Positions 1 through 10,490 are shown, counted from the first letter of the stretch. The stretch: 64,000 nucleotides of DNA from Rhodopseudomonas sp. BAL398 (GCF_033001325.1 NZ_CP133111.1:3426501-3490500), one strand, 5' to 3'. Made by a program: numbers and translations. Notes: generated by a model not told the origin, from the letters alone.

Positions 1-34
1 TTTAGTTGATATTGGCAAGTATAGAGGTGAGCCG

Positions 35-961
35 ATGTTGCAGCACGTTTCTGACCCGACCGTCGCGGCGGTCCGCGCCTTCAACCGGTTCTACACCGCC
101 AAGGTCGGCGTGCTGGAACAGCATCTGGTGCACAGTCCCTATTCGCTGACCGAGGCGCGCATCCTGTATGAGCTGGCGCAGCGGGAGCGGCCGACCGCGA
201 AGGCGATCGGCGCCGGGCTCGGGCTCGATCCCGGCTATCTCAGCCGGATCATCCAGAATTTCGACGAAGCCGGCCTGATCGTGCGAGCCGCGTCACCAGC
301 CGACCGCCGGCAATATCTCCTAGCGCTGACCGCCAAGGGCCGCGCCGCCTTGTCCAAGCTGACGCGCGCCATGGAGCAGGAGGTCGCCGCCATGCTACGC
401 GGGCTGGGCGCGGGCGACCGCGCCCAGCTGATTCAGGCAATGGCGACGATCGAGCGGCTGCTTGGCGCGCCGCCGCAGCCGCCAGCCATCACGCTGCGCC
501 CGCCCCGGCCCGGCGATATCGGCTGGGTGGTGCAAAGCCACGGCGCGCTCTACGCCGCCGAATATGGCTTCGACGCCTCGTTCGAGGCGCTGGTGGCGCA
601 GCTGGCTTCGACCTTCCTGGCCTCGTTCGACGCCTCGCGCGAGCGCAGCTGGATCGCCGAGCTCGATGGCGCGCCGGTCGGCTCGGTGTTCCTGGTCCGA
701 CACAGCGATCAGATCGCCAAGCTGCGGCTGCTGCTGGTCGATCCGGCCGGCCGCGGCCACGGGCTCGGGCAAAGGCTGGTCGGCGAATGCATCGGCTTTG
801 CCCGGCAATGCGGCTATCGCGGCATCACGCTATGGACCCAGAGCATCCTGATCGCCGCGCGACAGATCTATCGGAACTCAGGCTTTGAACTGGTCGCCAC
901 CGAGCCGCATCGCAGTTTCGGTCAGGACCTGGTCGGCGAGACCTGGGAGTTGAAACTGTAA
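35..961 (+). CDS. MarR-family regulator fused to GNAT N-acetyltransferase
   Basis: A 308-residue two-domain protein. Residues about 1-145 form a MarR-type winged helix (the stretch LTEARILYELAQ followed by the recognition segment LDPGYLSRIIQNFDEAGLI and a wing with ASPADRRQYLLALT). Residues about 155-305 are a GNAT acetyltransferase with the acetyl-CoA loop RGHGLGQRL near residue 242. Fused MarR-GNAT proteins are a known family in proteobacteria; the substrate is not evident. The start ATG is preceded by an agaggtgag ribosome-binding site and lies only 34 bases from the window edge, so the promoter is mostly outside. Its stop overlaps the ATG of the next small frame (TAATG). Confidence 0.9.
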   Translation: MLQHVSDPTVAAVRAFNRFYTAKVGVLEQHLVHSPYSLTEARILYELAQRERPTAKAIGAGLGLDPGYLSRIIQNFDEAGLIVRAASPADRRQYLLALTAKGRAALSKLTRAMEQEVAAMLRGLGAGDRAQLIQAMATIERLLGAPPQPPAITLRPPRPGDIGWVVQSHGALYAAEYGFDASFEALVAQLASTFLASFDASRERSWIAELDGAPVGSVFLVRHSDQIAKLRLLLVDPAGRGHGLGQRLVGECIGFARQCGYRGITLWTQSILIAARQIYRNSGFELVATEPHRSFGQDLVGETWELKL

Positions 962-1110
962 TGGCGGCGCGACGCCAGCCTGCGCTGCGCGTCACCGCGG
1001 AATTGCTCGCGTTTCACAAGGCCAATGCGAGGCGCCTGCGCGCGGAGGCCTGTGGCGTGGCGCGGCAAGCATTGCGCCGATGGCTGGCGCGTCTGTTTCG
1101 CCGCCGCTGA
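961..1110 (+). CDS. Possible small basic protein (49 aa)
   Basis: A 49-residue frame whose ATG overlaps the stop of the MarR-GNAT gene, an arrangement typical of translational coupling. The product is Arg/Ala-rich (begins MAARRQPALRVTAELLAFHK, contains ARRLRAEA and ends LARLFRRR). Short proteins with an ARRLRAEA core are common in this bacterial group, which is why I list it; that is recall, not a search. Arginine-rich frames also arise by chance in GC-rich DNA, so this is tentative. No function can be given. Confidence 0.4.
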   Translation: MAARRQPALRVTAELLAFHKANARRLRAEACGVARQALRRWLARLFRRR

Positions 1111-1118
1111 GCGCCGCG

Positions 1119-1871
1119 TCAGGCGGCGCGATCCGCCGCCAATGCGCCGGCGAATTGCGGATAGGTCTCGGCCAATTCGTCGGTCACCCGACCGCGCAGC
1201 AGCGCCAGGGTTTCGGCGTCGGGATCCGGCGTGGTCGGCACCTCGGCCGGCGCGTCATAGTCGAAGCCGGTCTTGGCCTTGACCTCGGCGGCGGTGACGC
1301 CGCGATGCACGCTGCGCAGCCGGAAGCGTTTGCGCGCTCTGTCGAAATCGAATAGCGCCAGGCCAGTGAGCAGCGCGTGCGGGCCGCCATTGCGCACGAT
1401 GCCCTCGCTGGTGCCGGGCGCGCTGACGAAATCGACCTTGTCGACCAACACCCGCGGCGAATGCTCCTCGCGAAACAGGATCACGCGCGGCACCAGATAA
1501 TACAGGAACGCCGAGCCGAACGAGCCCGGCCAGCGCACCGCATTGGTGGGATAATCGCCGGTGCCGACCAGATTGATATTGGCCTGGCCGTCGATCTGGC
1601 CGCCGCCGAGGAAGAACGCATCGACCCGGCCCTGCGCCGCGCAATCGAACAGTTCGACCGAACCGTTGGTGAAGAAATTATGCTCGCGCGAGCCCAGCAC
1701 GATCACCCGGACCCGCTCGCGCGCGCGCGCTTCGTTGCGCGCCCGCAGCAGCATCGCGCCGGCCGCCGGGATCGGCGACGAGGCCCCTACCGCGACCATG
1801 CGGACTCCGTCGAGCAGATCGGCGATGGTGGCGATCAGGATCTCGCGCGCGGTCGCGCCGCGCCCGCTCAC
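1119..1871 (-). CDS. CoA-transferase subunit beta (class I family)
   Basis: About 250 residues, the second gene of a two-subunit CoA-transferase. The core contains SREHNFFTNGSVELFD, then FFLGGGQIDGQANINLVGTG and VDFVSAPGTSEG, typical of the beta subunits of the glutaconate CoA-transferase/IpdB group. These enzymes move CoA between acids or, in the IpdAB branch, hydrolyse a ring of a CoA ester; the substrate cannot be read from sequence. I chose the GTG at 1871 because it overlaps the stop of the alpha gene by four bases (GTGA), which implies translational coupling; an open frame continues further upstream but runs inside the alpha gene. Confidence 0.85.
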   Translation of the reverse strand: MSGRGATAREILIATIADLLDGVRMVAVGASSPIPAAGAMLLRARNEARARERVRVIVLGSREHNFFTNGSVELFDCAAQGRVDAFFLGGGQIDGQANINLVGTGDYPTNAVRWPGSFGSAFLYYLVPRVILFREEHSPRVLVDKVDFVSAPGTSEGIVRNGGPHALLTGLALFDFDRARKRFRLRSVHRGVTAAEVKAKTGFDYDAPAEVPTTPDPDAETLALLRGRVTDELAETYPQFAGALAADRAA

Positions 1872-2686
1872 GCCACCGCCTCCAGCCGCTGCGCGAAGCC
1901 TTTCATATAGGTCGCAAACCCATCGGCCGACCGCGCCATCCTGGCGTAGCGTGCGAGTTCGGAATCGTCGGTCGGATATTCGCCCCATAGCCCGAGCGGC
2001 CAGGCACCGTTGCGCGCCTCGGCGATCGCGGTGACATAGAGAGCCGGCAACACGCCGGCCGAGGCGGCTTCGTCGGCGAGCAGCGAAGTCTCGACGATCC
2101 GCTCCACCGTGACCAAAGTGGTCTTGGCCGCATACGCCATGGTGGCGAGTTCGGCCTGCCGTCCGATCCGGACGTTGCCGAAGCGGTCGGCTTCGGGGGC
2201 ATGAAACAGCGCGACATCGGGCCGGATCGCCGGCACCACCACGATCGGATCGTCAGGCGCAAACGGATTGTCGATGATCTTCCAGTCCGGCCGCGCTTGC
2301 ATCAGGTCGCTGCCGATGAGGCCGCGGATCGGCATGAACGGCACGCCCTTCTGGCCGGCGATCAGGCCGGTGAGGATCGCCGGGCAGGTGGCGTCCATCA
2401 GCGCGAAGCCGCCGTGACGAACGCCGTCGTTGAACCGCGGCGCGCCGCCGGCCTCGCCCAGCGTCACCGCGCTGGTCTCGAGCGTGCCGACCAGGCCTTC
2501 GCCGATCAGCATGTCGGCCTGGATGCCGCTGATCGGAATGCAGACCAGATGCAGATTGGCCGGACGGTTGGCGATGATCGCCGCGGTCGCCGCCATCGCG
2601 ACGCCGGCATGGTCGGTGGGGACGGCGAGGGTCATGCCGGCGCGGACATGCGCCGCCAGGGCCTCGAGCGAAACGATTTGTCCCAT
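1868..2686 (-). CDS. CoA-transferase subunit alpha (class I family)
   Basis: About 272 residues, first gene of the CoA-transferase pair. It contains the N-terminal segment GMTLAVPTDHAGVAMAATA, an AlaGly-rich centre, and DVALFHAPEADRFGNVRI, the equivalent of the D(V/Y)A(L/I)xHxxxAD..GN motif of CoA-transferase alpha subunits. The start ATG at 2686 lies just behind a strong gggagaagg ribosome-binding site; a GTG directly before it is less likely. It overlaps the beta gene by four bases, so the two are almost surely one operon. Role: transfer of CoA between carboxylic acids or a related ring-opening step; substrate unknown. Confidence 0.85.
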   Translation of the reverse strand: MGQIVSLEALAAHVRAGMTLAVPTDHAGVAMAATAAIIANRPANLHLVCIPISGIQADMLIGEGLVGTLETSAVTLGEAGGAPRFNDGVRHGGFALMDATCPAILTGLIAGQKGVPFMPIRGLIGSDLMQARPDWKIIDNPFAPDDPIVVVPAIRPDVALFHAPEADRFGNVRIGRQAELATMAYAAKTTLVTVERIVETSLLADEAASAGVLPALYVTAIAEARNGAWPLGLWGEYPTDDSELARYARMARSADGFATYMKGFAQRLEAVA

Positions 2687-2809
2687 CACCTTCTCCCTGC
2701 CATTGCCGCGTCGAGGCGGCGATCATTCGCGCTCATGCGGCGCGTTGTTGGTCGCAATGGTTTCGTGACGCGGTAGCGCTGTCAAGACGTAGAGGGCGCC
2801 AGTGCGCGA

Positions 2810-3358
2810 TCAGGCCTTGCCGCGGCGCAGATGCTCGTCGAGCCGCGGCATGATCTCGACGAAATTGCACGGCCGGGTGCGATAATCGAGCTGGGCGGCG
2901 AGAATGCCGTCCCAGCCGTCGCGGCAGGCGCCGGGCGAGCCCGGCAGGCAGAAGATATAGGTGGCGCTCGCGACGCCCGCGGTAACGCGGCTCTGGATCG
3001 TCGAGGTCCCGATCTTGGCGTAGCTCAGCATATGGAATGCGATCGAGAACCCGTCCATCCGCTTGTCGAACAGCGGCTCGATCGCCTCCGGGGTGACATC
3101 GCGGCCGGTGAAACCGGTGCCGCCGGTGGTGATGATGGCGTCGATGCCCTGGTCGGCGATCCAGCCCTTGATCAATGCGCGGATCGCCTCGACGTCGTCG
3201 GCAACGATGTCGCGCGCCGCCAGCCTGTGGCCGGCGGCGGTGATCCGTTCCACCAGCGTGGCGCCGGACTTGTCGTCGTCGAGCCCGCGGGTATCCGACA
3301 CCGTCAGCACCGCGATGTTGAGCGGGATGAAGTTCTTCGGTCGGTCGATCGAGGCCAT
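2810..3358 (-). CDS. moaB: Molybdenum cofactor biosynthesis protein MoaB
   Basis: A 182-residue MoaB/MogA-type protein that adenylates molybdopterin before molybdenum insertion. Visible motifs are AVLTVSDTRGLDDDKSG near the N terminus, ITTGGTGFTGRD in the middle (the molybdopterin-binding TGGTG loop) and the LPGSPGA loop. Length and motif order fit the family. A GTG directly precedes the chosen ATG. It stands alone between the CoA-transferase operon and a metallopeptidase gene, all on the minus strand. MoaB and MogA are hard to tell apart without comparison; the length favours MoaB. Confidence 0.92.
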   Translation of the reverse strand: MASIDRPKNFIPLNIAVLTVSDTRGLDDDKSGATLVERITAAGHRLAARDIVADDVEAIRALIKGWIADQGIDAIITTGGTGFTGRDVTPEAIEPLFDKRMDGFSIAFHMLSYAKIGTSTIQSRVTAGVASATYIFCLPGSPGACRDGWDGILAAQLDYRTRPCNFVEIMPRLDEHLRRGKA

Positions 3359-3421
3359 CACGCGTTTCCTAAGCCGTCACCCTGCGAGTCTCACCGAAAG
3401 CAACGCCCAGGGTGACGCGCA

Positions 3422-4345
3422 TCATAGCCGTTCGGCGCCGAACGTATTGCAGGACTGCACCGTGCCTTGCTGATAGCCGGTCATGAACCAGCGCTTGCGC
3501 TGTTCGGCCGAACCGTGGGTGAAGGAGTCCGGCACCACGTCCCTGCCCGCGCGGCGTTGCAGCGTGTCGTCGCCGATCGCGCTAGCGGTTTTCAGCGCGG
3601 CGTCGATGTCGCCATCCTCCAGGAAGTTCGGGCGCTTCTTCTGCTCGCGATTGACCCAGACCCCGGACAGGCAATCGGCCTGCAGCTCGACCTTGACCTG
3701 CAGCGCGTTGGACGCCGCCTTGGATCCGGATTGCTGCTGCAGCCGCGTCACCCGCGGCAGGATGCCGAGCAGGTTCTGGACATGGTGGCCGGCCTCGTGG
3801 GCGATAATATAGGCCGCCGTGAATTGGCAGGCGCTACCGGAGCAGCCGTGGAACTTGGTCTCGACCTGCTTGAAGAATGCGGTGTCGAGATAGATCTGCT
3901 TGTCCGGCGGACAATAGAACGGCCCCATCGCGGCCTGCGCCATGCCGCAGCGGCCGCCATTGGTGGCATTCTTGAACAGCACGATGCGCGGCCCGGTATA
4001 GGTCTGGCCGCTGTCCTTGAAGATCTCGCTCCAGCGGTCGTCTATCTCGCCGAGCACGCCGGAAATCATGCTGCCCATCTGGTCGGTCGGCGCGCCCTCT
4101 TTGCCGGGCGCCGGGCGCCGATCGGCCTGCTGGGTCGGGGCTTGGCCGCCGGTCAAAATCTCGGCGCCGCCGATCAGGACGCGCGGATCGATCCCGAACG
4201 CCCAGCCGACCAGACCCAGCACAACGATGGTGCCGATGCCGAGCCCGCCGCCGCCCATTCGAAAGCCGCCGCCGCCCCCGCCGCCACTGTCGTCATCGCG
4301 GCGGTCGTCGATATTGTCGCTGCGACGAAAATCATCGAAACGCAT
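3422..4345 (-). CDS. YpfJ-family neutral zinc metallopeptidase
   Basis: A 307-residue membrane-anchored predicted zinc metallopeptidase. It opens with MRFDDFRRSDNIDDRRDDD, a glycine-rich linker, and one membrane segment (LGIGTIVVLGLVGWAFGI). The zinc motif is HEAGH in AAYIIAHEAGHHVQNLLG, followed further on by the conserved ELQADCLSGVW, which supplies the third ligand in this family. The cysteines (GRCG, FYCPPDK, HGCSGSACQF, SCNTFG) suggest disulfides outside the cytoplasm. The start at 4345 matches the usual MRFDDF beginning of the family. Physiological substrate is unknown. Confidence 0.9.
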   Translation of the reverse strand: MRFDDFRRSDNIDDRRDDDSGGGGGGGFRMGGGGLGIGTIVVLGLVGWAFGIDPRVLIGGAEILTGGQAPTQQADRRPAPGKEGAPTDQMGSMISGVLGEIDDRWSEIFKDSGQTYTGPRIVLFKNATNGGRCGMAQAAMGPFYCPPDKQIYLDTAFFKQVETKFHGCSGSACQFTAAYIIAHEAGHHVQNLLGILPRVTRLQQQSGSKAASNALQVKVELQADCLSGVWVNREQKKRPNFLEDGDIDAALKTASAIGDDTLQRRAGRDVVPDSFTHGSAEQRKRWFMTGYQQGTVQSCNTFGAERL

Positions 4346-5872
<1,527 letters not shown>

Positions 5873-6059
5873 GGCCCGCTTCGCGTTCCGTCAGGAATAG
5901 TTCACCACAGCGACCGTAGCGTGTCCGCTGTCGCGCGATTTGTGCTGCCTCACAAACTCGTCGTTTGCACTTCCCGCAGATCCCAAGCATGGGAGGGAGG
6001 TCGCCGCATGCCGTTCCTCACCGCGGTCGCCTCGCCAACAAACTGACTGGGAGTTCTCG

Positions 6060-6746
6060 ATGCTGAAATTCTATTTCAACGGCTCGCCAAATCCGACCAA
6101 GATCGCGCTATTCCTCGAAGAAGCCGGCCTGGCCTATCAGCCGATTCCGGTCGATACCCGCACCGGCGACCAGTTCAAGCCGGACTATCTGGCGGTCAAC
6201 CCGAACGGCAAGGTGCCGGCGATCGACGAGGACGGCGTCATCGTGTTCGACAGCAACGCCATCCTGCTCTATCTCGCCGAGAAGACCGGCAAATTTCTTC
6301 CCGCCAACACCCCGGCCAATCGCGGCGAATTGCTGAGCTGGCTAATGTTCGTCGCCACCGGGGTCGGACCGTTCTCCGGCCAGGCGGTGCATTTCAAGCA
6401 TTTCGCGCCCGAGAAGGTCGACTACGCGCACAACCGCTACCAATACGAGGCGCAGCGGCATTTCGGCATTCTCAACGACCACCTCGCCGGCCGCCGCTAC
6501 ATGGTCGGCGACGCCTACAGCATCGTCGACATGGATGTCTGGGGCTGGGCGCGGATGATCCCCTTCATCCTCGGCGACGACGCGTTGGCGAAATTGCCCA
6601 ACGTCAAGCGGCTGCTCGACGAGGTTTCGGCGCGGCCCGCCACCGCCAGGGCGATCGCCCTGAAGGACAAGTTCACCTGGAAGACCGAGATGGACGACGA
6701 GGCCCGCGCCAACATGTTCAAGCACCTCGCCACCAAGGCGGCCTGA
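6060..6746 (+). CDS. Glutathione S-transferase family protein
   Basis: A 228-residue GST. The thioredoxin-like N domain has FYFNGSPNPTKIALFLEEAG, the cis-proline segment NGKVPAIDEDG, and the glutathione-contacting FDSNAILLYLAEKTG. The all-alpha C domain follows with YMVGDAYSIVDMDVWGWARM, the usual N-capping box region. It resembles the GstN/YfcG-like group; substrate unknown. An open frame continues 40 codons upstream but the MLKFYFNGSPNP start at 6060 is the family start. Its stop and that of the convergent chemoreceptor gene are three bases apart. Confidence 0.9.
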   Translation: MLKFYFNGSPNPTKIALFLEEAGLAYQPIPVDTRTGDQFKPDYLAVNPNGKVPAIDEDGVIVFDSNAILLYLAEKTGKFLPANTPANRGELLSWLMFVATGVGPFSGQAVHFKHFAPEKVDYAHNRYQYEAQRHFGILNDHLAGRRYMVGDAYSIVDMDVWGWARMIPFILGDDALAKLPNVKRLLDEVSARPATARAIALKDKFTWKTEMDDEARANMFKHLATKAA

Positions 6747-6749
6747 GTC

Positions 6750-8078
6750 TTACGCCGCCGCGTGCGCCTGATCGACCAGGTCCTTGCGGGCCTGGTCGAG
6801 AAAGCCGCGTATTTCATGGGTCAGGTGCCCCGACTGCGCCGACAGATCGGTCGAAGCCGTCAATGTCGACGCGGCGTGGCGTTCGGTGTTTTCGGCGTCG
6901 AGCGTGATGGCATGAATATCGGTGGCGATGTCGCTGACCACCGCAAAGGCCTGATCGATATTCCGCGCAATCGTGGCGGTCGCCTGCGCCTGGGCCTCGG
7001 CCGCGACATGGACCTTGCCGGTGATGGCGTCGACCTCGGCGATCACCGCGCCGATCTCGGCGATCGAGCCGCCGACGCTGTCGGCGGCGGCCTGGACCTC
7101 GCCGACCTGGGCCTCGATCTCGGCGGTGAAATCAGCCGTCTGCGTCGCCAGCGCCTTGACCTCGTGCGCCACCACGGCAAAGCCGCGACCGGATTCGCCG
7201 GCGCGGGCCGCCTCGATGGTGGCGTTGAGCGCCAGCAGATTGGTCTGGCTGGCGATCGTATTGATCGCCTTGACCACCTCGTTGATGCGCTCGGCGACCT
7301 TGCGCAGCACGTCGACATTGGCCCCTGCTTCCGTCACGCGCGTCACCGCACGGCCGACGATCTGCGCCGAGCGATCGATATCCGCGCCCACCTCGCTGGC
7401 GCTCGACGACAGTTCCGCGGTCGCGGAGGCAACCGAGCGCATGCTCGCCGTCGCCCGTTCGGAGGCCGCCGCCACCGAGGGCAGCCGCTGCCGCGTCGTC
7501 GAAGCCCCGCGTTGCAGGCTTCCGGCGGTGTCTTTCATATCGGCCGATCCGCTGTCGAGCGCGCTGACGATGACGCTGACGCTGCCCTCCAGCTGCGCGG
7601 TGCGGGTCTGGAAGCTTTCGATCTGATGTTCGATGCTGACGGTCGCCGCATTGATGATGCCGGCTCCCTGCAGCAGCGCGCCGTGCAGCCCGCCCGGCAG
7701 GATGCGGCGGAAGTATTTGTGCTCATGCACAGCGGACATCGCCGCGCTGGCCTCGCGCACGAAGGCGTCGCAGCCGTCGATCATGTCGTTGATGGCGCCG
7801 AGCAGTTCTCCGGTCCGACCATTATCCGGGATCGCCAGGATCCGGGCCTCGAAATCGCCGGCGGCGATCCGCACGCAGACGTCGCGCGCCTGCTCGATCA
7901 GCCGCGTGGTCTGCATCATATTGTACAGCGCAACCGCGGAGGACAGAATCGCGATGGCCTGGATCGTCATCGCCGCGCCGCGGTAGCCGATCGCCTCGAG
8001 CGTCAGCGCGATCGCCGACGCCACGATGATCACCGCGAGGTTAAGCTGCGCTTTCGAGAGAGAACACAAGTTCATCAT
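6750..8078 (-). CDS. Methyl-accepting chemotaxis protein
   Basis: A chemoreceptor of about 443 residues. Two closely spaced membrane segments near the N terminus ([20 protein letters not shown] and [19 protein letters not shown]) with almost no periplasmic loop are followed by a HAMP-like region ([11 protein letters not shown]) and a long coiled coil. The signalling tip carries the hallmark [20 protein letters not shown] and [15 protein letters not shown]. With no periplasmic sensor, it probably receives its signal from a cytoplasmic partner: the PAS protein encoded just upstream, whose 3' end it overlaps by 38 bases in another frame. Two consecutive ATGs (8078, 8075) sit behind an agaaggt ribosome-binding site. 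Confidence 0.92.
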   Translation of the reverse strand: MMNLCSLSKAQLNLAVIIVASAIALTLEAIGYRGAAMTIQAIAILSSAVALYNMMQTTRLIEQARDVCVRIAAGDFEARILAIPDNGRTGELLGAINDMIDGCDAFVREASAAMSAVHEHKYFRRILPGGLHGALLQGAGIINAATVSIEHQIESFQTRTAQLEGSVSVIVSALDSGSADMKDTAGSLQRGASTTRQRLPSVAAASERATASMRSVASATAELSSSASEVGADIDRSAQIVGRAVTRVTEAGANVDVLRKVAERINEVVKAINTIASQTNLLALNATIEAARAGESGRGFAVVAHEVKALATQTADFTAEIEAQVGEVQAAADSVGGSIAEIGAVIAEVDAITGKVHVAAEAQAQATATIARNIDQAFAVVSDIATDIHAITLDAENTERHAASTLTASTDLSAQSGHLTHEIRGFLDQARKDLVDQAHAAA

Positions 8079-8646
8079 AGCCGACCTTCTGGGATGCGAC
8101 GAAATCGGTGAGGGCTTTATAGCCGGCCGCGAGGGCTTGCTTGCCGTTGGGATGACTGCTCTCGATCCGCAACACCTCGGCATAGAGCGGAATGATCGCC
8201 GATTCGAGAATTTTCCGGTTTGGCACGCGCCGGTTGGAGTGATAGCCGATCAGCGTGCCGTCGGCCGCGAATGACGGCGTGACATGGGCGAAGACCCAAT
8301 AATGATTGCCCGAATGCGCCATGTTCTTCACATAGGCGAAGATCTCGCGGCGCGTCTCGATGGTATCCCACAACAGTTTGAACACCGCGCGCGGCATGTC
8401 GGGATGGCGGATGATACTATGCGGCTGGCCGATCAGTTCGGCTTCGGTGTAGCCCGCGACCTTGCAGAACAGCCGGTTTGCGTAGGTGATGCGCCCCTTG
8501 AGATCCGTCTTCGAGACGATCAGCTCGGACGCCGGGAAAAACGATTCGCGACCGCTGGGCTGCACCTTGTTGGCCATCGCAATCTCCGCCATTTGCGTCC
8601 CGTCGACGCTTATCGCTGTGTATTCGAAAGTTTCGATTAAATTCAC
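8041..8646 (-). CDS. PAS-domain sensor protein, Aer-like
   Basis: Up to 201 residues, mostly one PAS domain: [20 protein letters not shown], then [21 protein letters not shown] and [20 protein letters not shown], the signature of the Aer/PAS_3 redox or energy sensors. A C-terminal helical region ends at [14 protein letters not shown]. The gene overlaps the following chemoreceptor gene, implying translational coupling and a two-part Aer-like receptor. The start is uncertain: ATG at 8646, 8592 or 8577 are all possible; the PAS domain begins after all of them. Cofactor (FAD or other) cannot be read directly. Confidence 0.85.
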   Translation of the reverse strand: MNLIETFEYTAISVDGTQMAEIAMANKVQPSGRESFFPASELIVSKTDLKGRITYANRLFCKVAGYTEAELIGQPHSIIRHPDMPRAVFKLLWDTIETRREIFAYVKNMAHSGNHYWVFAHVTPSFAADGTLIGYHSNRRVPNRKILESAIIPLYAEVLRIESSHPNGKQALAAGYKALTDFVASQKVGYDELVFSLESAA

Positions 8647-8726
8647 CTTAATGAGGAGGTGATTACCGGGCGATTAAGCGAGCAAGGCGGCGATCAGGTA
8701 ATCATACGGTGTATGAGTTACTTGAC

Positions 8727-8796
8727 ACTCGGGACTAAACGCTCGGGACTAAACACTTGGGGCTAAACACTTGGGGCTAAACCCTCGCGACTAATC
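8727..8796. repeat. Five tandem 14-base repeats
   Basis: Consecutive units of 14 bases: actcgggactaaac (8727), gctcgggactaaac (8741), two identical acttggggctaaac (8755 and 8769), and a decayed cctcgcgactaatc (8783). They fill the gap between the 3' end of mutY and the upstream region of the PAS/chemoreceptor pair, so they lie in or near that operon's promoter. Confidence 0.9.
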
Positions 8797-8810
8797 CGAT
8801 GCTAGGGTCT

Positions 8811-9983
8811 TCAATCACCGAGCCCGTGCGCGATCACTTTGCGCATCAGATTGGGTAGCGCTTCGTCGCGCAATGTGGCGATCGGCACGAAGCGCATCCC
8901 CGCCGGCGCCCGGCCGCGCCCGGCCAGCCGCGCGGTGTAGACGATCAGTTCGAGCGGAAAATGCGTGAAGACGTGACTGACCGTGCCGGGCCGGCGATGC
9001 CAGCGGGCGACGCCCGGCAATGCCGGCGCCTGACGCAGTGCCGCCTTGTCCTCGTGCCCGGCGATCCAGTCCGACCCCGGCACTTCGGTCATGCCGCCGA
9101 GCAGGCCTTTTTCGGCGCGGGTCCGCACCAGCAGCTGATCGCCGCGGGTGACCACGAAGGCGGCGCCACGCCGCAACACGCCGGTCTTTTTCGGCGCCTT
9201 GCGCGGAAAGCTCTCGGCGTCGCCGCGCAGCCGCGCCACGCAGCCCTGATCGAGCGGACACAGCGCGCAGGCCGGCTTCTTCGGCGTGCAGATCGACGAG
9301 CCCAGATCCATCAGCGCCTGGGCGCTGTCGCCGGCGCGGCTGGGGCCAAGCAGCGTCGCGGCGAGTTGCTTGATCCGCGACTTGGCCTGCGGCAGCGGCT
9401 CTTCGATTGCGAATAATCGCGCCACCACGCGCTCGATATTGCCGTCGACCGGCATGCATTGGCGGCCGAAGGCGATCGCGGCGATCGCCGCCGCCGTATA
9501 GGGCCCGATCCCCGGCAGCGCCCGCAGCCCCTCTTCGGTGTCGGGAAAGGCGCCGCCATGGTCGCGCCGCACCGCCATCGCGCAAGCGTGCAGATTGCGG
9601 GCGCGGGAGTAATAGCCAAGCCCGGCCCACAGCCGCAGCACCTCGTCCTGGCTGGCGGCGCCGAGCGCTGCGACATCCGGCCAGCGCGCCAAAAATTTCT
9701 CGAAATAGGGGCCGACCGCCTGGACCGTGGTCTGCTGCAGCATGATCTCGCTCAGCCACACCGCATAGGGATCCGCCGCCACCCCGGGCAGCGGCCGCCA
9801 CGGCAACTTGCGGCGGTGGCGGTCGTACCACGCCAACAGCGCCGCCGGCCGCCACGCCAGCCTGTCATCCTCCGCGGGAGGCGGGGATTGCTTGACCGAT
9901 TGCTTGGCCGATTGCTTTGCCGATTGCTTTGCCGATTTCTTGGCCGTTTGCTTTGCCTTGGGGGCCGCGCCTGCTAGACTCAT
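8811..9983 (-). CDS. mutY: A/G-specific adenine glycosylase MutY
   Basis: About 390 residues. It removes adenine mispaired with 8-oxoguanine. The catalytic glutamate is E79 in WLSEIMLQQT, the helix-hairpin-helix is LPGIGPYTAAAI (156-167), the catalytic aspartate is D180 in PVDGNIERV, and the [4Fe-4S] cysteines are C232, C239, C242 and C248 (C-x6-C-x2-C-x5-C). A Nudix-like C-terminal domain for 8-oxoG recognition follows. The first ~34 residues are an odd lysine-rich tail with AKQS repeats encoded by a 12-base tandem repeat. The start codon is only six bases from that of the divergent DUF721 gene. Confidence 0.95.
   Translation of the reverse strand: MSLAGAAPKAKQTAKKSAKQSAKQSAKQSVKQSPPPAEDDRLAWRPAALLAWYDRHRRKLPWRPLPGVAADPYAVWLSEIMLQQTTVQAVGPYFEKFLARWPDVAALGAASQDEVLRLWAGLGYYSRARNLHACAMAVRRDHGGAFPDTEEGLRALPGIGPYTAAAIAAIAFGRQCMPVDGNIERVVARLFAIEEPLPQAKSRIKQLAATLLGPSRAGDSAQALMDLGSSICTPKKPACALCPLDQGCVARLRGDAESFPRKAPKKTGVLRRGAAFVVTRGDQLLVRTRAEKGLLGGMTEVPGSDWIAGHEDKAALRQAPALPGVARWHRRPGTVSHVFTHFPLELIVYTARLAGRGRAPAGMRFVPIATLRDEALPNLMRKVIAHGLGD
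9886..9957. repeat. Six tandem 12-base repeats inside the mutY 5' end
   Basis: On the plus strand the units read gattgcttgacc, gattgcttggcc, gattgctttgcc twice, gatttcttggcc and gtttgctttgcc. Read on the minus strand they encode the AKQS/VKQS/AKKS repeats of the MutY N-terminal tail. Such arrays change length by slippage without breaking the frame because the unit is four codons. Confidence 0.9.
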
Positions 9984-9989
9984 GGCATC

Positions 9990-10490
9990 ATGGTCGCAAA
10001 GCAGCCTCCTCTGTTCAAGCCCGCCGCGATGTTCGCCAAGCCGCTTTCGGTGTTGCTCGGGGGGGTGTTCAACGACGCCTTCGCCCGCCAGGGTTTCGCC
10101 GCGCGGGAATTGGTGACGCGCTGGGCCGAAATCGCCGGCCCCGAGGTCGCGGCGCATTCCGAGCCGCTGAAGATCCAGTGGCCACGCCCGGTCGAGGGCC
10201 AGCAGCAGGAATTGGCGACTTTGGTGCTGCGGGTCGAAGGCCCGATGGCGCTGGAGATCCAGCACGCCTCCGACGTGATCCTGCAGCGGGTCAACCGCTT
10301 CTTCGGCTGGAGCGCGGTCGGCCGGCTGGCGCTGCGCCAGGCGCCGCTGTCGCAGCGGCCGCGCAAGAAACCACCCGCCGCGCCCGACCCCGCCGCCGTC
10401 GCCAAGATCGCAGCCACGCTGGATTCGGTCGAGGACGCGGATCTGCGCGCCGCCTTGGCCCGGCTTGGGGCCTCGATCAAGCGGAATTGA
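9990..10490 (+). CDS. DUF721 (DciA-like) protein
   Basis: A 166-residue DUF721 protein. The conserved N-terminal part has AKPLSVLLGGVFNDAFARQGFA followed by LVTRWAEIAGPEVAAHSEPLKI, then TLVLRVEGPMALEIQHASDVILQRVNRFFG, the KH-like core of the DciA/DUF721 family. DciA loads the DnaB helicase in many bacteria; whether the alphaproteobacterial members do so is inference. The C terminus is Pro/Lys-rich and disordered. The ATG at 9990 is close to the divergent mutY start; an internal ATG at 10029 is an alternative. Confidence 0.85.
   Translation: MVAKQPPLFKPAAMFAKPLSVLLGGVFNDAFARQGFAARELVTRWAEIAGPEVAAHSEPLKIQWPRPVEGQQQELATLVLRVEGPMALEIQHASDVILQRVNRFFGWSAVGRLALRQAPLSQRPRKKPPAAPDPAAVAKIAATLDSVEDADLRAALARLGASIKRN

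Noticed and set aside
8727-8796. CRISPR array
   Set aside because: Units are 14 bases with no spacers and no cas genes are in the window.
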